The notes below the pieces were generated by a model. It was not told the origin of the DNA and ran no database searches. It saw only the letters and a list, made by a program, of their open reading frames with translations. DNA of 64,000 bases, from positions 2,294,001-2,358,000 of the forward strand of contig NZ_JALJZT010000002.1 of the NCBI RefSeq assembly GCF_024171405.1. Reading direction: 5' to 3'. Position 1 is the stretch's first letter; each line of letters opens with the position of its first letter. Position numbers and translations under genes: made by a program. Source of the DNA: Qipengyuania citrea. Lineage in GTDB: Bacteria; Pseudomonadota; Alphaproteobacteria; Sphingomonadales; Sphingomonadaceae. Of the stretch, positions 55,901-62,402 are shown one piece after another.

Positions 55901-57246
55901 GAGTCCATTTCCTGCTCGAGCCGGGCTGGCGGGCCGACAACGCTATCCAGGGGCTCGGCCGCACCAACCGCACCAACCAGGCCTCGGCCCCGCTGTTCCG
56001 ACCGGTGACCACCGACGTGAAGGGCGAACGCCGGTTCATCTCGACCATTGCGCGCAGGCTCGATGCCTTGGGTGCGCTGACGCGCGGCCAGCGCCAGACC
56101 GGCGGGCAGAACCTGTTCGACCCGGCAGACAATCTCGAAAGCGACTATGCGCGCGACGCGCTCAGCCGCTGGTTCCAGCTGCTCTATGACGGCAAGCTCG
56201 AAGCCACCACCTTCGGCAACTTCGTCGAACGTACCGGCCTCCGCCTTGAAAACCCCGATGGCGGACTGACCGACAATCTCCCGACGATCCAGCGTTGGCT
56301 CAACCGCATCCTCGCGCTACCGATCGCACTCCAGAACGCGATCTTCGACGAATATCTCGGCCTCGTCGAAGCGCGGATTGAAGCTGCGCGCGAGGCCGGA
56401 ACGCTCGACCAGGGACTGGAGACCGTGAGGGTCGATCGCTTCACGGTCCTCGCCGATGAACTCCTGCGCACCGATCCCGTGACCGGAGCCGAGACCCGCC
56501 TCGTCTCGCTCGAAGTGACGAGGCACCTTCGGCCTCTGCGATTGCAGCGCCTGGTGCGGATGCACGAGATCGGCAGTCGGCACGCGATCCCGATGCGCAA
56601 TATGCGGTCAGGCAAGGTCGCGCTGTCGGTTCCAGCCCGTCGCCTCATCGCCGACGACGGGGCCGTGATCGAACGCCGGCGCCTGCTGCGCCCGCTCAAG
56701 TCCGCGAACTGGACCCTTGAGGCACTCGCCGAGAGCCACTGGGAAGAAATTGGCGTCACCGCATTCACCAGCACCTGGCGGACCGAGGAAGAAGAGGCGG
56801 CCAAATCATCGGTCACCGAGCGCGTCCATCTCGCCACCGGACTTCTGCTTCCGGTTTGGAAGCGCCTTCCCGGCGATCATGTCCGCGTCACCCGGCTCGT
56901 TGCCGAGGACGGCCAGTCGATCATCGGGCGCGAAGTGCTCGATGTCGATCTCGCGGCAATTGCCGATACCTTTGGCCTTTGCGGAGTTACCGGGCCAGCT
57001 GCAGAGCAGATCGGCGACCTGGTCCTCTCAAGCGGAAAGCCGCTGGTCCTCGCAAGCCACGATGCCTTGACCGTCAAGCGATCGCTGGTCGGCGGCGAAC
57101 AGCGCCTTGAACTGACCGGATTCTCGCCGGATCGCCTCGACTGGTACAAGGGCAAGGGCTGCTTCACCGAGATCATCCGCTACCGCACGCGGCTGTTTGT
57201 CCCGGTTTCGAGAGCTTCGTCGGTCCTCCCCGCGCTTGCCGCCTGA
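52999..57246 (+). CDS. N6-adenine methylase-like / Strawberry-notch helicase fusion
   Basis: 1,415 residues from the ATG at 52999, ten bases after AGGAGG (52983-52988); the upstream ATG at 52972 has no such site. Residues ~110-330 form a class I methylase: LDPSAGNGAL (SAM motif, ~141) and VLMNPPFARS (catalytic NPPF, ~205). From ~420 on a superfamily 2 helicase of the Strawberry-notch type: Walker A FLGDGTGAGKGRQIAAVIMD (~477), DEAH box FDEAHAM (~584), and LGRTNRTNQAS (motif VI, arginine finger). A methylase joined to an Sno helicase recurs in conjugative and phage elements; the function is undefined but protection against host restriction is a fair guess. Confidence 0.9.
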   Translation: MFQSDLFPADEQLPSMRLAYAIGTRVAALLASGRHLTRTDISGLFAEETGVLDWGGAWTIDDYNNAVEIGALLWLRESSRIDLATNVHEAEARFDWLEAALPPRHVRSEAQVELQQFSTPPMLAWLMAKAAAVSAQDTLLDPSAGNGALALWGNVRNALLVLNEIDPVRRDSLGHIFPSAAITAHDGELIADLIRGPVPSVVLMNPPFARSQERGKDGETAMRHLRSAIRAAANGARIVAIMPEGFDASTFAKAQDEASLLLDVRLQQMFRRTGTGIAVRLVVFDKTPTASSPAITGDTADLISLHELLNALPPRVETSTNIHRLPIGKPVRLVGKISTHRAPVRPMAPFAATAAARANAIDLAYSVLAEPAPVLEQTGIYLPYRPSRIAFENAPAHPTPLVESVAMGSVAAPQPDVCPRLPACWQADGLLSEAQCETLVYAAQAFARDLPGQFKVSQEGTSLELSEDGDSYRQGFFLGDGTGAGKGRQIAAVIMDRWLAGERRHVWITKNEALLEDARRDWEALGGLPLDLQPLSRWKLGQPVKMSEGILFVTYPTLRSGRAEDTRLDQILAWAGEDFDGVIAFDEAHAMANALGGSSIRGKVKGSEQGMAGLRLQNHLPRARVLYASATGASDIANLGYTSRLGLWGPETAFPTHEAFMTEIRAGGVAAMELVARDLKAQGLYLARALSFAGVEYEILEHCLTEAQVRIYDAYADAWAIIHRNLEAALEATRVVDEDSGDTLNRNAKAAALSIFEGTKQRFFAQLLLSMKLPSLIPAMEAALGEDHSVVVQLVSTAEAMLDRRLADLSDEEREALDIDLSPREYVIDYLTKSFPVRLMQVFADEDGNIRSEAMSDELGNPVFCPRAMAARDALIEQLCALPPIATALDAIIEHFGAEAVAEVTGRTRRLVLGRDGQQRLERRSPSANVAEAQSFMDGTKRILVFSDAGGTGRSYHADLHAKNQQRRVHFLLEPGWRADNAIQGLGRTNRTNQASAPLFRPVTTDVKGERRFISTIARRLDALGALTRGQRQTGGQNLFDPADNLESDYARDALSRWFQLLYDGKLEATTFGNFVERTGLRLENPDGGLTDNLPTIQRWLNRILALPIALQNAIFDEYLGLVEARIEAAREAGTLDQGLETVRVDRFTVLADELLRTDPVTGAETRLVSLEVTRHLRPLRLQRLVRMHEIGSRHAIPMRNMRSGKVALSVPARRLIADDGAVIERRRLLRPLKSANWTLEALAESHWEEIGVTAFTSTWRTEEEEAAKSSVTERVHLATGLLLPVWKRLPGDHVRVTRLVAEDGQSIIGREVLDVDLAAIADTFGLCGVTGPAAEQIGDLVLSSGKPLVLASHDALTVKRSLVGGEQRLELTGFSPDRLDWYKGKGCFTEIIRYRTRLFVPVSRASSVLPALAA

Positions 57247-57350
57247 TCCCTCGGGCAAACCCCAATCTAAGAATGAGAGTGGAGGGAGCCCTTTGGGCTT
57301 GTGGGCCTCGTGATCCTCACCTGCGCCTTCATTCCATCAGGAGAACACCC

Positions 57351-59324
57351 ATGATCCAGTCGATCCCCTTGAAGAAGCTTGTTCCGAGCCCGCGCAACGT
57401 TCGCAAATCGAGCGACGTGCTGGCCGACCTCCAGCTGCGGGCAGACATTGCTGCGCGCGGCCTGCTGCAGAACCTCGTCGTGCGCAAAGGAAAGCGCGGC
57501 AAATTCGAGGTCGAGGCCGGTGGTCGCCGTCTCGCCGCGCTGCAGGCGCTGGCCGAAGATGGCACCTTGCCCGACAACCACGAGGTCACCTGCCTCGTCA
57601 TCGAAGGCGAGGAAAGCGAAGTGCGTGAGGCCAGCCTTGCCGAGAACTTCCAGCGTCTCGCGATGAACCCCGCCGACGAGGCGCAGGCCTTCGCGGCGAT
57701 CATCGAGGCGGGCGCTACCACCGAAGACGTGGCGCGCCGCTTCGGCCTCACCGTCCGTTTCGTCGAAGGGCGCCTGCGTTTGGCAAGTCTGGCACCCTGC
57801 GTCTTCGAAGCACTCGCTGAGGGTACGATCACGCTCGACATGGCCAAGGCCTACGGCGCGATCTCCGACATCGAGCGCCAGGCGCATGTTTATGCCGAGC
57901 TGCAGGACGCCTGGTACCAGGTCACCCCTGACACCATCCGCCGCATGGTGCTTGATGCCACGGTGCGCGGTTCCGATCCGCGTGCCGTGCTCGTCGGACG
58001 CGATGCCTACCTCGCCGCAGGCGGCCGGATCGAGCGCGAACTGTTCGACGATGATGCCAGCGAAAGCTGGATCGATGTCGCGCTGCTCGAAGACCTCGCG
58101 CACAAGGCCATGGAAGAGGCGGCACAAAAGACCGCACTCGAATATGGCCTTGCCTGGGTGCGCCCGACCCTTGGCACCTATGTCAGCCATGACCTTGTAG
58201 AAGGTCTCGGTCGCTTGCCCTGCGAGCCTGCGCCGATGACCGAGCAGGAAGCGCAGGAGCTCGGCGAGCTCGAGGCCGACTACGACCGCGTCGCTGCCGT
58301 GCTCGAAGACGAGGACAGCGACGAGGAGGAGATCGCCAAAGCCGAGCAGGAACTCGTCGTTGTCGACCGGGCCATGCGCGCGCTCAATGATCGTCCCCCT
58401 GTGCTTGCCGACGAACTAAAATCCGAGGCTGGTGCTTTCCTCGTCCTCTCGCGCAATGGCGAACCGACACTGGTCCCGCAGTTCTATACCGAGACCGAAG
58501 TCATCGCTGACGAAGGTGTGGTCGAGGCCATCGAGGAAGGTGGAACGGCGAAGCCCAAGGGGAGCGCGCTCTCACAGCGCCTGCTCGACGAGCTTGCAAT
58601 GCAGCGCCGCGACATCTTGGCGATCCATCTCGCCAACGATCCGGCACTGGCGCTCGACTTCATGGTCTTCACGCTCGCTGATGCTGATGGACATGACTGG
58701 CGGGCCAAGAAGGCATCGACGCTGGTCGGCTCTGTCGCGTCCGGCCCCGTCACCGGGTTCGAAGCCAAGGACGCACCGGCAAGTGCTGCCCTTGCCGAGT
58801 TCGCCGGGTCGCTCGATGAAAGCTGGCGTGTCGGCGAGACCGACGTCGAACGGTTTGCGAGGTTCCGGGCGCTCTCCGACGAGGCGCGCTCGGCTTGGCT
58901 TGGTCATGTCGTCTCGCGCACGCTTGTCGCCAGTCTCGCCTGCGAAGGCGAACGCTCGGTGCCGCTGCACGAGGCGCTCGGCTCACTTCTCGAAATCGAG
59001 ACCGCGCATTGGTGGCGTCCCACGGCGACGAATTACTTCGATCGTGTGGCCAAGGCCCGCACGCTTGAAGCGCTCGATGCCGCCGGCGGTCCCGAACTGG
59101 TCAGTCGCTATGCCGCCTCCAAGAAGTCCGAATTGGCAAGCGCTGCCGAACGCATCTTCTCGGGCAACTTCATCGGCGAGGAACATATCAAGGAACGGGC
59201 GCAGGCCTGGGTGCCTTCGATCATGCGTTTCGCCGGTGCCGAAGAGGTCGAACCGGTTGACGCCGAAGCGGATGAGCCGGTCAGCAATGTTACAGCTGAT
59301 GAGATAGCCGAGCAGGCTGCCTGA
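57351..59324 (+). CDS. ParB/Srx-domain partition-like protein of the mobile element
   Basis: 657 residues from the ATG at 57351, with AGGAGA 7 bases upstream. N-terminal ParB/Srx CTPase fold: IPLKKLVPSPRNVRKSSDV, ELQEA-type LRADIAARGLLQNLVVRKG, VEAGGRRLAALQALAE and ENFQRLAMNPADEAQAF; then a helix-turn-helix (TTEDVARRFGLTVRFVEGRL). The long C-terminal half (~300-657) has acidic stretches and no known domain. Such long ParB relatives are common on sphingomonad integrative elements beside the Strawberry-notch gene. No ParA is in the window. Terminator follows. Confidence 0.9.
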   Translation: MIQSIPLKKLVPSPRNVRKSSDVLADLQLRADIAARGLLQNLVVRKGKRGKFEVEAGGRRLAALQALAEDGTLPDNHEVTCLVIEGEESEVREASLAENFQRLAMNPADEAQAFAAIIEAGATTEDVARRFGLTVRFVEGRLRLASLAPCVFEALAEGTITLDMAKAYGAISDIERQAHVYAELQDAWYQVTPDTIRRMVLDATVRGSDPRAVLVGRDAYLAAGGRIERELFDDDASESWIDVALLEDLAHKAMEEAAQKTALEYGLAWVRPTLGTYVSHDLVEGLGRLPCEPAPMTEQEAQELGELEADYDRVAAVLEDEDSDEEEIAKAEQELVVVDRAMRALNDRPPVLADELKSEAGAFLVLSRNGEPTLVPQFYTETEVIADEGVVEAIEEGGTAKPKGSALSQRLLDELAMQRRDILAIHLANDPALALDFMVFTLADADGHDWRAKKASTLVGSVASGPVTGFEAKDAPASAALAEFAGSLDESWRVGETDVERFARFRALSDEARSAWLGHVVSRTLVASLACEGERSVPLHEALGSLLEIETAHWWRPTATNYFDRVAKARTLEALDAAGGPELVSRYAASKKSELASAAERIFSGNFIGEEHIKERAQAWVPSIMRFAGAEEVEPVDAEADEPVSNVTADEIAEQAA

Positions 59325-59354
59325 CCCCTCCTGACAGGTCCAGGTCACTCGGCG

Positions 59355-59390
59355 GGCGGTCCGTCCCAATCGGGACGGACCGCCTTTTCG
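59355..59390 (+). terminator. Intrinsic terminator after the ParB-like gene
   Basis: Perfect 13-bp stem (59355-59367 with 59372-59384, loop AATC) followed by TTTTCGT, 30 bases after the stop codon. Confidence 0.92.
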
Positions 59391-59719
59391 TATTCTCCTA
59401 GTGCGGCGTTCGTCCCAATACTCCTGAATCCTGACATTCTTAGTGCTGAGGCAGCGTATCTGCAGCCGCCGCCAGAGCCGCCGTTCGCAGCCCCGAAATC
59501 GTCCGTCGGTAGCTGCCGTTCATTCAACCGCCAGAAATTGTGGCAACTGGGTCGGTAGCTGCAAGGCAGCTTTCAGCTCGAGAAACAAGGAAGCAGACAT
59601 CCGAGACACTGGCCCTCTCGGTGTAAACGAGATGCTCGGCATACGGCTCAGAAAGGACCGAAAGCGGGTGAACAAGTTCCGGGTGGCAAGTATCGACTAC
59701 GGGCGCACAAGGGAGGGAG
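59391..59719. other. Gene-free region between the ParB terminator and the DUF4238 gene
   Basis: About 330 bases without a credible gene. A 12-base direct repeat GTCGGTAGCTGC occurs at 59505-59516 and 59551-59562. Similar repeats, as I recall, lie in non-coding parts of sphingomonad genomes near mobile DNA. It separates the element backbone from the cargo operon. Confidence 0.5.
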
Positions 59720-60841
59720 CTAATTAAAGAATCCATCTTGCTCCATAGTCTCTGTCAATCGCGCAGCCTTCTCTGGGGTATCAACATAGGGCGACAGAAT
59801 GGGCCGTTTCCCAAATAGATGCCGCCAAATCATTCGCAGATGACCAGGCTCGAACTCTACATCGACATGCACCGTGGGCACGGTCGCGGCGTAATGCCGC
59901 ACCAGGTCGTCGCAAGAGCGGTCCCGAGCAATATAGAGCCGATAGCCGAACTGAGCGACCGTCCTGTTGATCTTGCGAACCTTCGCCTTGTCGCTCAGCA
60001 CACGGTGCCGCATAACGCTGTTTACCGGACGAAGGCGCGTCGATCCGCGTAGCACCATACCTGCATCGATTGGGAAAATGAGCTCGATCTCTCCATCCTC
60101 GGGGTAGGGTATGCGAGCATGAACTGGTTGGTCGGGATCGTAGAAGCAAACTGGATTGTCGGTAGTCAGGAACGGCAAGTCGGTCTTGTTGTGGAGGACC
60201 TCAAAGCCCATCCGGAAGGCCAAATCGCCGCTACCCATAATGTCCTGGGGCATATTGGCTAGGCTCTGCTCGGGATTGATGCCAACGGGGACGTGGTCGA
60301 GCTTCCCAGCATATTCCGCCAGATCCGCGGGCAGCGCCCCGACCGCTTCTAAAGTCTGGATCTCCGCGCGCATCTTTTGTGCCAGCAGATATTCATGTCG
60401 TTCACGCGCCGCCGGCACACGCGCCATTAGGATCGCAACCATCCCAAGTAGATTGAAGGAAATAGCCGGCGAAAGGCGCTTCGCACGCGCGGCGGCGACA
60501 GTGATAGGCCACACAGTCTCCACACGATTCCAATGATCTTCCCAAGACGTGTCATCACGTCCGCCATCCTTGGATGGGAGCGAATAATATAGTTTGCGAT
60601 ACGCGATCGAGCCAGGCTGTGATGGCTGCGGGTCATCAGGTTTGTCGTCAAAGTAAGCCCAGACTCGGCCGTCCGGGCCTGTGAAACCCGCCATATAGGT
60701 GATCGACAAATAGTGATGTTTGCGAAGCTTTCTCCCCGCCCCACCGCTACCGGCCTTGAGTCGGCTGAATGGAACAACGTCGCCATCGGTAGGGACTAGC
60801 CCCCAATTCCAACGAAACATCGATCCTCGAGGAAAATGCAT
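59720..60841 (-). CDS. DUF4238-like protein, possible defence-linked gene
   Basis: 373 residues from the ATG at 60841; an ATG at 60820 behind CGAGGATCG is a good alternative. The KHHYLSITYMAGFTGPDGRV start (His-rich, cf. the QHYVPQFYL pattern), a middle SPAISFNLLGMVAILMARVP and FLTTDNPVCFYDP follow the DUF4238 family. No catalytic site is known. DUF4238 genes occur often in defence-rich islands; this one is 71 bases downstream of the CNBD-TIR gene and could belong to the same transcript. Confidence 0.7.
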   Translation of the reverse strand: MHFPRGSMFRWNWGLVPTDGDVVPFSRLKAGSGGAGRKLRKHHYLSITYMAGFTGPDGRVWAYFDDKPDDPQPSQPGSIAYRKLYYSLPSKDGGRDDTSWEDHWNRVETVWPITVAAARAKRLSPAISFNLLGMVAILMARVPAARERHEYLLAQKMRAEIQTLEAVGALPADLAEYAGKLDHVPVGINPEQSLANMPQDIMGSGDLAFRMGFEVLHNKTDLPFLTTDNPVCFYDPDQPVHARIPYPEDGEIELIFPIDAGMVLRGSTRLRPVNSVMRHRVLSDKAKVRKINRTVAQFGYRLYIARDRSCDDLVRHYAATVPTVHVDVEFEPGHLRMIWRHLFGKRPILSPYVDTPEKAARLTETMEQDGFFN

Positions 60842-60912
60842 TTAGTTATCGACGTCCTTCAAATGGTAACCGGGCTGGCGCAGCCCAATGACCGGCGATT
60901 GACCTGGCTGTT

Positions 60913-61842
60913 CTAATTTTTCTCGATTAGCGAAGCGCGAACACCCATTTCCTCGATGATGGCACTGATCCGATCGATCACGGGGCCGAGCGCCACAGCC
61001 CGAGCACTGGCTTTGTCAGCAGTTGCATAGGGAAGCGGCGTCAGACCCTTGAAGTCGGACGGCAGTGTCACATCGGTGCGTTGCGGCACCAGCAACAGAG
61101 TGCGATGGCGGCCAAGGCGGGACATGAAAAAGCCGAGCTCGAAGATGACGTTGTCGCGCGGGACCGCCGATGTCTTGCCGCGAGCTGTGACGAGATCATC
61201 GGGCTCGCAGAGCGCAACGCCGAAGTCTGCAATGTTGACCTGCTCCTCTAGGGCTTCGATCGGATACCCGCCGGCCGGAAAGATCATATCGTCGCTCCAG
61301 ATCTCAATGTCCGCATCGTGGGAAAGCCCGACGCGAATGGACTTTGCGATCGGTAGCGCCTCCGCAGAGCAGATCATGAACACCCGGGGGCGTATATTGG
61401 CACGGTTTACGAAGCGATTCCTCTGTTCGAGCCGCCCAGCAAGGTCCCGGGCGACGAGGCGCCACATCTCGGGATGCGCTTCGCCGACCTCGGCAAACTT
61501 CTCATAGCCAACTTTCAACGTGACCACGTCCTCGACCGCTTCGATGGACGCGGATCGGCCGATGCTGGGATTTATGGCCGACATCTCGCCGATGGTGCAG
61601 GGTGGCTCGCGGTGATAGAGGCGCACCCCGTTGATGATGATTAGGCCTCGGCCGGACAGCAGAAAATGTACCGACCGATCGCTGTCACCTTGCTCGATGA
61701 TATTCTTGCCCGCGGCGAATTCGACCAAATCGCCGGCATCGGCAAAGGCCGCAGCGATCGTCTCGTTGCCGCGAATAATCTTCTGGCCGAGCAGCGCGTC
61801 GATCAACACCGCGCGATCCTCATATCGTTTCTTCAAGCTCAA
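60913..61842 (-). CDS. Cyclic-nucleotide-binding domain fused to TIR-like effector
   Basis: 309 residues from a TTG at 61842-61840. This start is chosen because AGGAGG lies 5 bases upstream and the TTG overlaps the JAB gene stop as TTGA; an ATG at 61899 would add 19 residues inside the JAB gene. Residues ~30-125 form a cNMP-binding domain with its phosphate cassette (TIGEMSAINPSIGRSASIEA; Glu86 and Arg96 are the likely ligand contacts). Residues ~152-266 match the PF10137 'CAP12/Pycsar effector TIR' family: PRVFMICSAEALPIAKSIRV, EALEEQVNIADFGVALCEPD, RDNVIFELGFFMSRLGR and LPSDFKGLTPLPY. Such effectors sense a cyclic nucleotide and destroy NAD+ to stop phage growth. Confidence 0.85.
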   Translation of the reverse strand: MSLKKRYEDRAVLIDALLGQKIIRGNETIAAAFADAGDLVEFAAGKNIIEQGDSDRSVHFLLSGRGLIIINGVRLYHREPPCTIGEMSAINPSIGRSASIEAVEDVVTLKVGYEKFAEVGEAHPEMWRLVARDLAGRLEQRNRFVNRANIRPRVFMICSAEALPIAKSIRVGLSHDADIEIWSDDMIFPAGGYPIEALEEQVNIADFGVALCEPDDLVTARGKTSAVPRDNVIFELGFFMSRLGRHRTLLLVPQRTDVTLPSDFKGLTPLPYATADKASARAVALGPVIDRISAIIEEMGVRASLIEKN

Positions 61843-62402
61843 TCGTTCCTCCTGTTGATGTCTTTCCTGCGCCACCAGCCTGACCGCTTCCAAGACCATA
61901 GGGTGGGCTTGCCGGAAAGGGTCGGATCATCGGCCGGCCTCGGCTCAACGCGGATCTCGACCCGCGTCGGCGCCGATCCTGGCGTGAAGGCCGTTGCGCC
62001 AAGTTCGATACGCTCGCCGCCGTCGAGGCGGATGATGAGCAGGACCGCGAACAACGGCGCGTCGGAGCCGTCTTCTACGATCAGCTGCATCTGCGCCAGA
62101 TCGGTGGTGCTCGGAACCGGCAGGTATAGGGGATGGGAATGCCACTCGCCCAGATAGTTGAAGCGCGCATAGTCGGCGCCGGTTCGGCGGAAGAAGCTCC
62201 GCATGAAGCGACGATGTTTCTTGGGATGGCGAACGAAGCAGCTCTCGGTTCCGCCCGAACGCTGAACCGACAGATCGACCACGCGGAATTCTTCGTCTGC
62301 GACGTGCTCGCCCACAAGCACACCGCCAATTTCACGGGTGCCGGCGCGCGACAGCGCTTTTTCGAACTTCGCGATGAGATCAGGCGGCAGCGTTACGATC
62401 AT
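61839..62402 (-). CDS. JAMM/JAB peptidase, Cap3-like
   Basis: 187 residues; AAGGA is 5 bases before the ATG. JAB/MPN fold with a complete JAMM zinc site: Glu24 (TREIGGVLVGEH), then GEWHSHPLYLPVPSTTDLAQ with His88, His90, Ser98 and Asp101 in the HxHx7SxxD order. Metal-dependent isopeptidases of this kind remove ubiquitin-like conjugates; in type II CBASS Cap3 cleaves the bond that Cap2 makes on the cyclase tail. It overlaps the E2-E1 gene by 23 bases and the TIR gene by the TTGA junction, so all three are made together. Confidence 0.9.
   Translation of the reverse strand: MIVTLPPDLIAKFEKALSRAGTREIGGVLVGEHVADEEFRVVDLSVQRSGGTESCFVRHPKKHRRFMRSFFRRTGADYARFNYLGEWHSHPLYLPVPSTTDLAQMQLIVEDGSDAPLFAVLLIIRLDGGERIELGATAFTPGSAPTRVEIRVEPRPADDPTLSGKPTLWSWKRSGWWRRKDINRRND

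Noticed and set aside
59443-59727. 94-codon plus-strand frame in the ParB-DUF4238 gap
   Set aside because: Arg/Asn-rich, no ribosome site, overlaps the repeat region and the end of the DUF4238 gene.
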